DNA from: Leptolyngbya sp. SIO1E4 | GTDB lineage: Bacteria; Cyanobacteriota; Cyanobacteriia; Phormidesmidales; Phormidesmidaceae | NCBI GenBank assembly: GCA_010672825.2 | Contig: JAAHFU020000002.1 | Location: 694,001-758,000, forward strand | Reading direction: 5' to 3' | DNA: 64,000 nt | Shown: positions 26,315 through 36,013 of the stretch, piece after piece | Position numbering within the stretch: position 1 is the stretch's first letter | Layout: each line of letters begins with the position of its first letter | Notes under the pieces: generated by a model | The model's input: only the letters and a program-made list of their open reading frames with translations | The model's database searches: none | What the model was told of the DNA's origin: nothing | Translations under genes and position numbers: made by a program

Positions 26315-26743
26315 CTAAACCTCAAAGGGTTCTTTACCGCTGAACTTAATCGTGGCAGGATCTGGGTTTTTGCCAATATTGCGATCGATCTTGCCAATGG
26401 TCTCACGACCTTCGTTAACCTTCTCAGGAAAGACCCCATCGGCAGGGTGCAGATATTGCACTTCACCGTTGGGATAAATCCGATAGATTTTGTAATCTTG
26501 AATTTTGGGCTTAAACTTGGTGCGGAGTTGCGTTCCCAATGCCAAGCACTGCTCTTTGCGCGCTAGATACAGCAGGTTCTCGCCTTCGTTCATGATGGCT
26601 GCCCCGCCCGTTGGCATTTCGAATACCTGCTCTTTAGAGCTGGTCCAAGTAATCGCGTATTTTTCCTCAACGTCTGCCTTGGTGAGCAGACCGCCGGTGC
26701 TACCGCCGAACTTAGGAGTTTGTCCAGTTAGAGTTTCTGCCAT
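26315..26743 (-). CDS. psaD: Photosystem I reaction centre subunit II (PsaD)
   Basis: 142 residues, standard length for cyanobacteria. [23 protein letters not shown], then [21 protein letters not shown] and [29 protein letters not shown] are diagnostic. PsaD is the stromal (cytoplasmic) subunit that docks ferredoxin to photosystem I. The single gene is monocistronic, as in other cyanobacteria. A long 5' leader or promoter region (100 bases to the kinase stop) precedes it. Confidence 0.98.
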   Translation of the reverse strand: MAETLTGQTPKFGGSTGGLLTKADVEEKYAITWTSSKEQVFEMPTGGAAIMNEGENLLYLARKEQCLALGTQLRTKFKPKIQDYKIYRIYPNGEVQYLHPADGVFPEKVNEGRETIGKIDRNIGKNPDPATIKFSGKEPFEV

Positions 26744-26843
26744 GAATAATGCTATCTCTCAACCGTTTTGACGGCATCCTATCACCGGGCATGGCAGAGT
26801 ATATCGACTTATTGAGGAAGTGTAACAGTTCTTCAGACGGGCA

Positions 26844-28892
26844 TTAATCAAGGATGTAAGGGTTATTGCGTTCCAGCACACTGAGGGAGTTGGGGTCTTC
26901 CTCTGTTAACATTTCTTCAGTATTGTGGCGAACATGCAGAATGGCTCGTCCTTCAGCGATCGGGAGCGTAAAGTGCAGCTGGCTGCCCTGGTCTTTGCCT
27001 TCAGAAGTCGCCCAAATGCGCCCCCCTAAACCTTCAATGATTTGACGACACATGGCCAGCCCTAGACCCGTGCCACCAGTTGTCCGCCTGAGGGCACCCT
27101 CTTCTTGGTAAAAGCGATCAAACACGGCTTCTAATCGATAGGGTTCAATGCCTCGGCCAGTATCGGCTATGGTGACCTGGATTAAATCTGTATCAACCGG
27201 CTTAGCGGAGATAGAAATCACATCACCCGGTTCGGTGAACTTACAGGCATTATCGAGCAGCTTCACAATGACTTCTACCAGCCATTCCCCATCAGCCCGT
27301 ACGATGGGGAGCCCGGGAGGGAGATTGACTTGGATATCTGCGCAAGGGGCATGATCTCCCTGGCGGGCCTGGACGCTACTGAGGGCTAAATCAACGCATT
27401 CTGCGATCGCCAGGGCTTCAAAATTCCACTCAATGCGTCCACTTTCTAATCGAGACAGGGTGAGAAAATCTTGCACCAGCTTTCGCATGCGTTCTGCATC
27501 ATCTAGAGCGGAGTTAAGCATTACCGCGCGCAGATTTTCTGGCATGTCGGGCTCAGTTGCCAAGCTTTCTAATGCCACCTGAATGGTCGATAATGGCGTT
27601 CTGAGTTCATGCCCTGTGATCGCGATTAAATTGCTGCGGGTACGCTCAAGGGCTTCAAGCTGTTGGTTCAGGTCTTGGAGATGGGCATAGGCGTCAGCCT
27701 GAATAATGGCCACGCTGAGTTGAGCCGCTACCGCCTCGACTAACGCTAAATCGCCTTCGCTCCAAACTTGTGAGGTTTCCTGGCAGTGGTGCAACTCAAT
27801 CATGCCTAGGAAGCGCTGTTGATAGACCAAAGGCACCAATGCCCAAGAACGAATACACCATTCTTCCACGAGATAATTCAAGGCATCGAGTGCCATTTGC
27901 ACAGACGTATCAGGACTGCGCGTATCAGAAATCACGATCGATTCATGATGTTGATGCATGTGCTCAATCAGCGGGTTTTCTGCGATAGGCCACCGGGTCT
28001 CTAGCAGTGAACTGACCTCTCGGCCGCGATGTTCATGGCGAATGACAATCTCAGCACATTGGCTGGGGCAGCGATAAATAATGCAGCGACATATTTTGAG
28101 CGCCTGCCCTAGCTCATCCACCGTGATCTGAAAAAGCTCTTCTGGATTGAGCGATCGCCGAATAGCTGACGTAATAGAGTTGACCAAGCGCTCTCGTTGC
28201 TCTTTAACCGAAATCGCCTTGTAAGCTTTGAGTAATTTATATTGCCCAGCCTGCAAATAGGTGACGAGTCGCTGCGTAAACGGATCAACGCCAGCTCCCT
28301 CCTGCACTTGCTCGGTGTCCGCGGGCACGGTTAGATATCGCGCTTTAGCAGCGGCCACTTTTGGTTCCAAGAGGGGACGATAGCCAACGATGCGATCGAG
28401 CAACATATTGGCAGCCTGATAGCAAATAAGGCTTTCCTGGGTCCACACCCCTTCGAATCGTCGCGTTTGTTCTAAGGGGAGGCCCCCCGGAATTGGCGTG
28501 ATAGGCGTTGCCGGGGCACGTTCGCGACAAATAAGGCAGGCGCTATATTCACTGCCAATCACAACTAAATGCCACTCTTGCGTGAGGGCATCATTTTCAT
28601 CAAAGGCGATCGTTTCGTACCATTCAGAGCTGTTATCAAAGCTCGTCCCTGCTGCCGACAGCACGTACACCTGATCACTAATATCCGCAATACGCTGATA
28701 GCGATGAGCTTCTTGGCGATAAAACCGTTCCTGTTGAAAACTGGCAATCACAAGTGGCTTCTCCATCCCAGCTAGCACCTGATCCTCCATGGCGTGGGAT
28801 AGGGCTGTCAGAGAAGTCTTAAAGAAGACTTGCGGTCTCATTTGAGGAATTGCTTGCAGCAGCGCCTCTACAACAGAATCCGAATTACTCAT
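26844..28892 (-). CDS. DICT-GAF sensor histidine kinase
   Basis: 682 residues, no membrane segment. Residues ~20-150 form a DICT domain (SFQQERFYRQEAHRYQRIAD, LVVIGSEYSACLICRER), a sensory module found with GGDEF, EAL and two-component proteins and thought to sense light or redox signals. A GAF domain spans ~235-400 (ELFQITVDELGQAL, SWALVPLVYQQRFLGMIEL). HisKA carries the phospho-acceptor His428 in TGHELRTP. HATPase motifs follow: LLDNACKFTEPGD (N box), IADTGRGIEP (G1) and GGTGLGLAMCRQI (G2). No adjacent response regulator, so it is an orphan kinase. An 18-base sequence is tandemly duplicated 17 bases upstream of the start. Confidence 0.92.
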   Translation of the reverse strand: MSNSDSVVEALLQAIPQMRPQVFFKTSLTALSHAMEDQVLAGMEKPLVIASFQQERFYRQEAHRYQRIADISDQVYVLSAAGTSFDNSSEWYETIAFDENDALTQEWHLVVIGSEYSACLICRERAPATPITPIPGGLPLEQTRRFEGVWTQESLICYQAANMLLDRIVGYRPLLEPKVAAAKARYLTVPADTEQVQEGAGVDPFTQRLVTYLQAGQYKLLKAYKAISVKEQRERLVNSITSAIRRSLNPEELFQITVDELGQALKICRCIIYRCPSQCAEIVIRHEHRGREVSSLLETRWPIAENPLIEHMHQHHESIVISDTRSPDTSVQMALDALNYLVEEWCIRSWALVPLVYQQRFLGMIELHHCQETSQVWSEGDLALVEAVAAQLSVAIIQADAYAHLQDLNQQLEALERTRSNLIAITGHELRTPLSTIQVALESLATEPDMPENLRAVMLNSALDDAERMRKLVQDFLTLSRLESGRIEWNFEALAIAECVDLALSSVQARQGDHAPCADIQVNLPPGLPIVRADGEWLVEVIVKLLDNACKFTEPGDVISISAKPVDTDLIQVTIADTGRGIEPYRLEAVFDRFYQEEGALRRTTGGTGLGLAMCRQIIEGLGGRIWATSEGKDQGSQLHFTLPIAEGRAILHVRHNTEEMLTEEDPNSLSVLERNNPYILD

Positions 28893-28908
28893 TGATGAAG
28901 TGAGCTAG

Positions 28909-28944
28909 TTTGAAAATTAGGCAAACTTTGAAAATTAGGCAAAC
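28909..28944. repeat. Two exact tandem copies of an 18-bp unit upstream of the kinase gene
   Basis: TTTGAAAATTAGGCAAAC occurs twice with no gap, ending 17 bases before the kinase start codon on the transcribed side. It sits in the leader or promoter region and could be a doubled regulator site or a recent slippage product. Confidence 0.85.
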
Positions 28945-29121
28945 TAGAGTTCTAAATAAAAGGAAACCGCAATAACCAACCCAGGTACACCCAGTAGAAG
29001 ACGACCCAGAATAAGTGATTGCGCCAATCATACGACCCTAAAAATCACCCTAGCAGGCGGACCCACTAGTAGTAAGGATTTGTTACTAATATCAATCCTG
29101 ACGGGGATCAGCATTGTCAAC

Positions 29122-29152
29122 AAAAAAGCACTGGAAAATTCTTCCAGTGCTT
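29122..29152 (-). terminator. Intrinsic terminator of amt
   Basis: On the minus strand AAGCACTGGAA pairs with TTCCAGTGCTT around a 5-base loop and is followed by a T-run. It lies about 60 bases after the amt stop. Confidence 0.9.
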
Positions 29153-29212
29153 CATAAATGTTTCAAGCGTAAAATCGCTCAGAGAACAAGATCCAAACAG
29201 GAATCTGTTGCG

Positions 29213-30676
29213 CTATGAAACACCGCCCATATCGCTCGTATCCTTCAGGAAACCACTGTAAGCTTCCATACCATGTTCACCGATGTCTAGCCCTTTCATC
29301 TCTTCCTCAGGCGATACCCGAATACCTAAGGTAGCCTTCAGAACACCCCAGAAAATACTAGTGGCAACCACAGTAAAGAGCCCAATGCTCAAGATACCGA
29401 GAATCTGAGACCCTAATTGACCAAAGCCACCGCCGAAGAATAGCCCCGTAGTGGTGTCAAAAAAGCCGACAGCCAGCGTTCCCCACGCACCACAAACTAG
29501 GTGTACAGAGATTGCACCGACTGGATCATCGATCTTGATGCTGTCGAAGAAGCCAACAGAAAAGACAACAATCACCCCAGCAATCAAACCGATGATGACA
29601 GCACCCAGGTAGTTCACGGAGGCACATCCAGCGGTGATGCCCACGAGACCAGCCAAGATACCGTTGATCGTCATCGACAAATCAGGCTTACCGCTCAGAG
29701 TCCAAGAGACGACGGTTGCAGCTACCGCCCCAGCAGCAGCTGAGAGGTTAGTTGTCACTGCGATAAATGGCACCGCAGGGCTTGCCGCCAACTCAGAACC
29801 GGGGTTAAACCCAAACCACCCTAGCCAAAGGATGAGACAGCCCAACATCGCAATGCTCATGTTGTGGCCAGGAATTGCATTAACTTGCCCGTCTTGATAC
29901 TTGCCAATACGAGGACCGAGGAAAGCAGCCCCCATCAGCGCGGCCCACCCTCCAACAGAGTGCACGACGGTAGAACCAGCAAAATCAGAGAAGCCCGCAG
30001 CTCCTAACCAACCATCCCCGCTCCAAACCCAGTGACCGGTGATAGGGTAAGCAATCCCTGTCAACAGCAGGCTAAAGATGATGAAGTCAACGTACTTGAC
30101 CCGCTCTGCTACTGCACCAGAGACGATGGTTGCAGCAGTAGCAGCAAAGGCAGCCTGGAATAAAAAGAAGGTATCAATTGTTAGACCCGTGCCTTCTTCT
30201 AGACCATAGACATCAGGGGTTCCCGTCAAGAACCAACCCCCACCGCCAATGAAACCAGTGCCGCCTCCAAACATGAAGGAGAAGCCAATGGCCCAAAATG
30301 CCAATGTCGCTAGCGCAAAAACGATCAGGTTTTTAGACAGGATATTAACGGCATTCTTTTGTCGACAGAAACCGGTTTCTAACATCCCGAAACCAGCATT
30401 CATGAAGATAACTAGAACCGCTGCGACCAGTACCCAAATGTTATCGAGCACAGTTTGAACATCAGCAGCGATTACTTCGTCTTGGGCATTAGCAGCCAAG
30501 CCCCAAGCGGCAACAATAACCAAAGCCAAAGGAATGCAGGCTAGCCAGTTCCAGCCGTTGCGCTTACCCATGTAAGCCTGGATGGCCTCAGAGATGGGAG
30601 GCACATTCGCGTCCCAGAAAGACGATGATCGCCGCTTCCGAGAACGAGCACTCTTACGTAACACTAATCTAGACAT
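29213..30676 (-). CDS. amt: Ammonium transporter (Amt family)
   Basis: 487 residues. After a basic cytoplasmic-type N-terminus ([13 protein letters not shown]) and a first hydrophobic segment ending AANAQ, eleven membrane helices follow. Amt landmarks: [53 protein letters not shown] with the pore-lining histidine, [14 protein letters not shown], and [16 protein letters not shown]-like second histidine region ([16 protein letters not shown]). The trimeric channel takes up ammonium and is normally repressed by nitrogen excess through NtcA and PII. The [13 protein letters not shown] form resembles the Amt2-type proteins rather than Amt1. A later start at MGKRNGW (35 residues in) is possible. It has a 460-base leader with several hairpins. 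Confidence 0.94.
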   Translation of the reverse strand: MSRLVLRKSARSRKRRSSSFWDANVPPISEAIQAYMGKRNGWNWLACIPLALVIVAAWGLAANAQDEVIAADVQTVLDNIWVLVAAVLVIFMNAGFGMLETGFCRQKNAVNILSKNLIVFALATLAFWAIGFSFMFGGGTGFIGGGGWFLTGTPDVYGLEEGTGLTIDTFFLFQAAFAATAATIVSGAVAERVKYVDFIIFSLLLTGIAYPITGHWVWSGDGWLGAAGFSDFAGSTVVHSVGGWAALMGAAFLGPRIGKYQDGQVNAIPGHNMSIAMLGCLILWLGWFGFNPGSELAASPAVPFIAVTTNLSAAAGAVAATVVSWTLSGKPDLSMTINGILAGLVGITAGCASVNYLGAVIIGLIAGVIVVFSVGFFDSIKIDDPVGAISVHLVCGAWGTLAVGFFDTTTGLFFGGGFGQLGSQILGILSIGLFTVVATSIFWGVLKATLGIRVSPEEEMKGLDIGEHGMEAYSGFLKDTSDMGGVS

Positions 30677-31139
30677 CTAAAAAAACGTCCCTTCAACACA
30701 ATTCAGACAGCAAACACAGCCTCATCGTTGTCACGGCTTTACCCATAAAAGGACAAGCCGCCTATGCGAGGAGTCCCTGAGAAATCTCCAGGGTACGAGC
30801 CGATGCACACTGAGGAAATCTGTCACCCAGTGACTCGCGTAGAGCAACCTGGAGGGTAGAAATGCCTCCCCATCAGCCATCCGTATATACGGATGACCGA
30901 ACTCTACGAGTAAACAGATTCCACCAAGTCTGAGAGCAGTGAGTTGTATCAGTCATTACATTTAACCAGAGTAAATTACCCTGACGGCGATTTATCGGCG
31001 CGAAAATACCATATCCAGATACCCCGGAATCATTCGCCTCTAACTCGAAGTGAGCTTAAAACAAGGGTTTGACGGTGTTTCAGAGGCTTTTGTTTCTTTT
31101 TCTCAACTTTTCTAAATCTTTCAATACACAGCGCCCTGT
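30677..31139 (-). promoter_or_regulatory. Long structured leader/promoter region of amt
   Basis: 463 bases without a gene. Read toward amt, several stable hairpins can be drawn: an 18-base perfect palindrome CATCCGTATATACGGATG at 30878-30895, GGAGG/CCTCC about 20 bases later, GTCAC-TGG-GTGAC, CCCTGGAGA/TCTCAGGG and GGCTT/AAGCC. The density of hairpins is unusual for this genome region. No canonical NtcA box (GTA-N8-TAC) was found by eye, and no known riboswitch consensus was recognised. Confidence 0.45.
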
Positions 31140-31670
31140 TCAGCTGCCAGACGCTCTTTCTTCCAGATACTGGCGATATCCCACAGTCTCTAAGTGACGT
31201 TGCTTCTCTAGGACTTGTGTTTCCAAGGTTTGGCGATAATGCTGCACTTTCTCCAGTAACGCAGGCTGAAAACTTCCAATCATCTGGATTGCCAGCAACC
31301 CAGCATTCTGGGCATTGCCGATCGCCACCGTCGCCACAGGAATCCCCCTGGGCATTTGCACAATGGAGTAGAGCGAATCCACGCCGTTGAGTGTACTGCT
31401 CTTGACGGGGACTCCAATCACCGGCAGGGGCGTCAGGGCTGCAACCATCCCCGGTAGGTGAGCGGCCCCCCCCGCTCCAGCAATAATGACCTTGAGCCCG
31501 CGCTTGTGGGCCTCTTTGGCGTAAGTGACCATGCGCTCTGGGGTGCGGTGGGCAGAGACGATCGCAACTTCGTGAGGAACCTCAAAGTCTTCACAGAGGG
31601 AGATCGCCGCCTGCATTGTTGGCAGATCAGAGTCGCTGCCCATAATGATGCCAATCAGAGGAGTCTTCAT
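31140..31670 (-). CDS. purE: N5-carboxyaminoimidazole ribonucleotide mutase (PurE)
   Basis: 176 residues from the ATG at 31670 ([19 protein letters not shown]); the open frame extends further upstream only through a heptad-like repeat, so that extension is rejected. Motifs [32 protein letters not shown] and the GVPV segment are diagnostic. It catalyses the CO2-transfer step of purine synthesis with PurK. Single gene, divergent from chlM. Confidence 0.96.
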   Translation of the reverse strand: MKTPLIGIIMGSDSDLPTMQAAISLCEDFEVPHEVAIVSAHRTPERMVTYAKEAHKRGLKVIIAGAGGAAHLPGMVAALTPLPVIGVPVKSSTLNGVDSLYSIVQMPRGIPVATVAIGNAQNAGLLAIQMIGSFQPALLEKVQHYRQTLETQVLEKQRHLETVGYRQYLEERASGS

Positions 31671-31681
31671 AGTGGGGGTGG

Positions 31682-31712
31682 GGTATAGGGTCTGGGGTTG
31701 GGGGGGCTGGGA
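31682..31712 (-). repeat. Heptad-family remnant upstream of purE
   Basis: On the minus strand the sequence reads AACCCCAGACCCTATACCCC, the same CCCYARA heptad type as the dispersed element, 12 bases upstream of the purE start codon. No inverted ends are left. Confidence 0.45.
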
Positions 31713-31928
31713 ACTGGCGAACATGAGCCATGCATCGCACCTGTCTCAATCCCCCATTACCCTTACACCGATTTCGTCTTCCATGGCTACGAGTTCTAGC
31801 CTGTTTGCAAGTCTCTCCAGGTCATTGCAAAACGTTGTACTTCTTCAGAAAGGTTGCGAATCGTAATAGGATGTAGAGCCAGATAGCCTTTAATTAGCTC
31901 ACGCAAAAAAATCCTCAGCCTGACTGCC

Positions 31929-32618
31929 ATGACTAATGCTGTAGACGATAAGACAGTTGTCCGTGAATATTTCAACGCCACTGGGTTTGACCGGTGGCGA
32001 CGCATCTATGGTGACGATGAAGAAGTCAACAAAGTGCAGCTTGATATTCGCAAAGGTCACCAAAAGACCGTGGATACCGTAATGGGTTGGTTAGAGGCGG
32101 ATGGCACTCTATCTGGGTTATCGGTCTGTGATGCTGGCTGTGGAGTCGGGAGTTTAAGTATTCCATTGGCCCAAGCTGGGGCAATCGTCAGCGCCAGTGA
32201 TATTTCCGAGAAAATGGTGAGCGAAGCCCGTGAGCGGGCTGAGGCCGTATTAGCGCCAGAGCAAATGCCCAACTTTCAGGCCGCTGATCTAGAGAGTCTT
32301 TCTGGCAAGTTCCACACGGTTGTCTGCTTAGACGTGTTAATTCATTATCCCCAAGACAAGGCGGCGGATATGATTAAGCATCTGAGTTCACTCGCAGATT
32401 CTCGCATCTTGCTTAGCTTTGCTCCAAAGACCTGCTTCTACAGCTTTTTGAAGAAAGTGGGCAGCTTTTTCCCGGGCCCTAGCAAAGCTACACGGGCCTA
32501 TCTCCATGCGGAGAAAGATATTGTCGCTATTTTGGAATCTCTGGGGTGGAAAGTTGAGCGGGAGGCTATGAACAAAACCCAGTTCTACTTCTCTCGTCTG
32601 CTAGAAGCTGTCCGTTAG
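31929..32618 (+). CDS. chlM: Magnesium-protoporphyrin IX methyltransferase
   Basis: 229 residues. VVREYFNATGFDRWRRIYGDDEEVNKVQLDIRKGH (shown here as overlapping landmarks FNATGFDRW and VNKVQLDIRKGH) is the ChlM-specific N-terminus, followed by the SAM-binding CDAGCGVGSLSIPLA motif. It methylates the ring C propionate of Mg-protoporphyrin IX in chlorophyll synthesis, at the membrane with Mg-chelatase. Convergent with miaB, with stops only 20 bases apart. Confidence 0.95.
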   Translation: MTNAVDDKTVVREYFNATGFDRWRRIYGDDEEVNKVQLDIRKGHQKTVDTVMGWLEADGTLSGLSVCDAGCGVGSLSIPLAQAGAIVSASDISEKMVSEARERAEAVLAPEQMPNFQAADLESLSGKFHTVVCLDVLIHYPQDKAADMIKHLSSLADSRILLSFAPKTCFYSFLKKVGSFFPGPSKATRAYLHAEKDIVAILESLGWKVEREAMNKTQFYFSRLLEAVR

Positions 32619-32637
32619 AACCCTACCTCAGGGATGA

Positions 32638-33993
32638 TTAAGCAGGGGCTGAAACGAGAGAAACCCCGGTCAGACTAAAGGCTCTGACCTCTGTGATTTT
32701 CACCTCGACCTGTTGGCCTTTAAGGGTCGTGAGGTCACCCTCAAAAAAGGTCAGGCGATTGCCACGGGTACGCCCCATCACCTGTTTAGGGTTTTTGGGA
32801 TTTACAGCTTCTACCAGAACCTCTTCAATGCGTCCTGCATAGCGCTGCGATCGCTCGGCAGCCTTTTGAGCCACCAGGTGATTGAGGCGCTGTAGGCGAT
32901 CGGCCTTCACGGTTTCGCTAAGCTGACCTTCCCACAGTGCCGCTGGGGTATTGGGGCGAGGGGAATAAGCCGCCGTGTTGAGCTGGTCAAAACCAATATC
33001 TTCGACCAGCTTTAAAGTGTTTTGGAACTGCGCTTCGGTTTCTTCGGGGAAGCCCACAATCGCGTCTGCACTAATGGCGGCATCCGGTACATAGTCTCGA
33101 ATAGAGTCAATAATCCGGCGATATTTCTCATGGGTATAACCTCGGGCCATCGCCTTCAGCACATCGTTGTCACCAGACTGAAAGGGAATGTGGAAATGTT
33201 CACAGACCTTGGGCAATTCTGCACAGGCTTGAATCAACCGCTCTGTAAAATAACGGGGATGGCTGGTGGCAAACCGAATGCGCTCAATGCCGGGAACATC
33301 ATGAACGGAGTAGAGCAAATCAGTCAGGGTGTTTTGTCGCCGACCTTCCGGGGTAATGCCCGGTAAGTCACGCCCGTAGGCGTCAATGTTTTGCCCCAGC
33401 AAGGTCACTTCCTTGTAGCCCTGTTGACCCAAAACCTCCATTTCAGCACGGATAGCCTCGGGTGTACGGGACTGCTCAACGCCTCTCACGCCGGGCACAA
33501 CGCAGTAAGTGCAGCGTTCGTTGCAGCCGTAGATGACATTGACCCAAGCGGTCACTTCACTGTCTCGGCGGGGCTTAGTGATGTCCTCCATGATGTGAAC
33601 CGGGTCGGTTGCGACCACTTGGTTACCATCAAAAACCTGTTGCAGTAAGTCTTCCAGACGATTGGCATGCTGTGGCCCCATGACTAAATCTAGCTCGGGT
33701 ACCCGGCGCAGTAACTGCTGCCCTTCTTGCTGAGCCACACAGCCCGCCACCACCAGAGTTAACTCCGGGTTTTCATGTTTGCGCTTGGCTTGTCGCCCCA
33801 AGTAGGAATAAACCTTTTGCTCAGCATTATCGCGAATGGTGCAGGTGTTGTAGAGCACTACATCTGCCTGTAGGGGGTCTGCTTCCCATTCCATGCCCAT
33901 ATTTTCCAGAATGCCAGCCATCCGCTCAGAGTCGGCCTTGTTCATCTGGCAGCCGAACGTAGTGACGTGATAGCGACGGGGGGCAGTAGACAT
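32638..33993 (-). CDS. miaB: tRNA-2-methylthio-N6-dimethylallyladenosine synthase (MiaB)
   Basis: 451 residues. N-terminal MTTase domain with [18 protein letters not shown] and [13 protein letters not shown] (auxiliary cluster cysteines), the radical-SAM triad in [17 protein letters not shown], the TGFPEETE-like [12 protein letters not shown] segment and a C-terminal TRAM domain ([16 protein letters not shown]). It thiomethylates A37 of tRNAs reading U-starting codons. Convergent with chlM. Confidence 0.96.
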   Translation of the reverse strand: MSTAPRRYHVTTFGCQMNKADSERMAGILENMGMEWEADPLQADVVLYNTCTIRDNAEQKVYSYLGRQAKRKHENPELTLVVAGCVAQQEGQQLLRRVPELDLVMGPQHANRLEDLLQQVFDGNQVVATDPVHIMEDITKPRRDSEVTAWVNVIYGCNERCTYCVVPGVRGVEQSRTPEAIRAEMEVLGQQGYKEVTLLGQNIDAYGRDLPGITPEGRRQNTLTDLLYSVHDVPGIERIRFATSHPRYFTERLIQACAELPKVCEHFHIPFQSGDNDVLKAMARGYTHEKYRRIIDSIRDYVPDAAISADAIVGFPEETEAQFQNTLKLVEDIGFDQLNTAAYSPRPNTPAALWEGQLSETVKADRLQRLNHLVAQKAAERSQRYAGRIEEVLVEAVNPKNPKQVMGRTRGNRLTFFEGDLTTLKGQQVEVKITEVRAFSLTGVSLVSAPA

Positions 33994-34162
33994 GACAACA
34001 GCAAAAGATTAAGGAATTGAGCAAAATATCAGCGATCTTAAATGGTACCGCAGAAATTCGCTAGGTAAATTGTCCAGGGTGGGCAGGGTCTGCCGAGGCC
34101 AGTGGGAGACCCCGTCTGAGTAACCCAATGCCCTGTGGCGTCAGTCATCGGCAATTAAAACC

Positions 34163-34220
34163 CACTTCGCCCCAAATCCTGGCCCCTGTCTTGACCGAGG
34201 TGTACTGCACTTAACTGAAA
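34163..34220 (+). repeat. Decayed copy F of the dispersed heptad element
   Basis: Contains CCCCAAATCCTGGCCCCTGTCTTGACC followed by GTGTACTGCACTTAACTG (described as landmarks TGTCTTGACC and GTACTGCACT), matching in order the heptad core and the GTACTGGATTGCACTG block of copy A. It sits in the 322-base gap between miaB and the LapA-like gene, which otherwise shows nothing. Confidence 0.5.
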
Positions 34221-34315
34221 ATATGGGCAGAGCCGAACCCCATCTCCCGGCTTGTAGGATCGCTTCTGTCTGTCAGGTTCTAGGATAGTTGGGTAGCGCC
34301 AGAGGGCTTTCTGCC

Positions 34316-35329
34316 ATGAGCACACCTCGGTTAGTGGTTGCTTTGCTCGTGATTTGCGGGCTTGTGACGATCGCCTTGCAGAACACTTCCCCGTCCCTTG
34401 CACTGGTTTTTCTAGGGTTCAGAAGCATAACCCTGCCGCTAGGGGTGTGGTTGAGTGGCGCGATCGCTCTGGGAGCCCTCACAACGCTAGCGCTAACGGA
34501 ATTTATCCCCTTTAGCGCAACAGCCCCTAAGCGTCCGCCGCGTCGCCGCTGGCAAGTACGCCCCGATGCCCCCTCAGATCGTTCAGGAGCAGCAGGTGCA
34601 CGCCCCTCTCCGCGCACGCCTCCGCGAGAGGCTCCCAAAAAAACTCCAAGAGACCGGCGCAGACCTGAACCAACCTCATCTTTTACAGGGCAAAACACCG
34701 CCAAAACAGCCCCGCGAGACGCAGCGGCGGCTGAAGACTGGCAAACCTGGGGACAACGAACCCCAGCCAGCCAGTGGGAAGACTGGTCTCAAGCAGGGAC
34801 TGCAGATCCGGCTGACCAACGATTCTCAAAACGGCAGCGCAAGGATCGCGAAAAAGCTGAAAATGCTATCAACGATATTTCTGACGGTTGGGCTGGCTCT
34901 GCCCAAGAAACGGTCTACGTTGCCTCTGGTGGTAGCGCCGTAGAGGATGCCCTGGACGAAATCTCTGAAGGGTGGGACGACTGGGAGTCCGAAGCTGCAG
35001 CGCCGTCTGAAACCGCTTATTCCTATCGATATCGTGGGGCTGAAGCGTCTCCCCGAGTAGATGCCGTATACGGGCCACCGGATGATGTGGGAGAAAACTA
35101 TCCAGACTTGGGGTCTGCCGCTGCAGACGATAGCGATGAGGATTGGGGGCTAGAGTCAGATGAGGCCGCTGCCGGAAAGTCCTGGCAAGAGTCCCCTCCG
35201 TCTAATGACTTAGATGCTAACAATGAGTCAGAGGCGAGCGACGGCGTCTACGATGCTGACTATCGGGTGATTATTCCCCCCCATCGCCCTTTGGAGGAAG
35301 ACGAGAACGATCGCGATCGCACCTCCTAA
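34316..35329 (+). CDS. LapA-like membrane protein with a long charged C-terminal domain
   Basis: 337 residues from the ATG at 34316; an upstream start at 34289 adds nine residues. Two N-terminal membrane segments (VVALLVICGLVTIALQN and LPLGVWLSGAIALGALTTLAL) with the QNTSPSLALVFLG and GVWLSGAI pattern match the LapA/DUF1049 domain. The rest is a long soluble tail: first basic and Pro/Arg-rich, then strongly acidic, with recurring short DDISDGWAG / DEISEGWDDWE-like motifs. The tail is likely disordered. It is upstream of aroK by 57 bases, same strand. Confidence 0.78.
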   Translation: MSTPRLVVALLVICGLVTIALQNTSPSLALVFLGFRSITLPLGVWLSGAIALGALTTLALTEFIPFSATAPKRPPRRRWQVRPDAPSDRSGAAGARPSPRTPPREAPKKTPRDRRRPEPTSSFTGQNTAKTAPRDAAAAEDWQTWGQRTPASQWEDWSQAGTADPADQRFSKRQRKDREKAENAINDISDGWAGSAQETVYVASGGSAVEDALDEISEGWDDWESEAAAPSETAYSYRYRGAEASPRVDAVYGPPDDVGENYPDLGSAAADDSDEDWGLESDEAAAGKSWQESPPSNDLDANNESEASDGVYDADYRVIIPPHRPLEEDENDRDRTS

Positions 35330-35386
35330 TCTTTGGTACGGTAAGCAAGCAGCCACGCCGATATCTGAGGGGCAATTGTCTTAACC

Positions 35387-35980
35387 GTGTCAGAGCCAAA
35401 CCATTTAGACCTCTTAAGGGGTGTTAATCTCTACCTGATTGGCATGATGGGCGTTGGGAAATCCACTTTGGGCCCTGTTATGGCAAGCAGATTAGGCTAT
35501 CGTTTTCTGGACACGGATAGTCTGATCGAACAAGCTGCGGCCCAACCCATTCCGGCCATTTTTCAATCCGCTGGCGAAGCGGAGTTTCGAACTTTAGAAA
35601 GCCAGGTTCTGGGGCAACTCTCGTCCTATACGCGGCTGGTTGTTGCCACGGGCGGCGGCATCGTCTTGCGTCCAGAAAATTGGGGATACCTGCAGCAGGG
35701 GGTGATTGTGTGGATCAACGTCCCCGTTGAAGAATTGCAGCGGCGTCTGCAAGGCGATAGCAATCGACCCTTGTTGCAGCGACAAGATTGGCCGCAGCAT
35801 CTGGCCAATCTATTAGAGTCACGCCGCCACCTCTACGCCGAAGCCGATATTCACCTGTCAGTTGCAGCGGGGGAGTCTACGGAGGTGATTTGCGATCGCC
35901 TCATCAGCCACCTAGAAGACCGAATTTTACCGCCGCCCTCTGTCTCCATAAATGCTGACTCTATAAATGCGGACGATTGA
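35387..35980 (+). CDS. aroK: Shikimate kinase
   Basis: 197 residues beginning with GTG at 35387. Walker A GMMGVGKSTLG, the shikimate-binding FLDTDSLIEQ (DxD), EAEFRTLESQVL and VVATGGGIVLRPENW, and the lid RPLLQ are all present. It phosphorylates shikimate with ATP in aromatic amino acid synthesis. The last ~20 residues (PPPSVSINADSINADD) carry a small internal repeat. argB follows 33 bases later and may be co-transcribed. Confidence 0.95.
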   Translation: MSEPNHLDLLRGVNLYLIGMMGVGKSTLGPVMASRLGYRFLDTDSLIEQAAAQPIPAIFQSAGEAEFRTLESQVLGQLSSYTRLVVATGGGIVLRPENWGYLQQGVIVWINVPVEELQRRLQGDSNRPLLQRQDWPQHLANLLESRRHLYAEADIHLSVAAGESTEVICDRLISHLEDRILPPPSVSINADSINADD

Positions 35981-36013
35981 TACACTACGGGAACTGTTCG
36001 CGGCTCGTTAAAG

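Noticed and set aside
30677-31139. Known riboswitch (glutamine, guanidine, purine) in the amt leader
   Set aside because: The conserved core sequences of these classes were not found; only generic hairpins are visible.
31671-31724. N-terminal extension of PurE
   Set aside because: It would encode a Pro/Gln-rich peptide from the heptad remnant; all PurE proteins start near GIIMGSDSD.
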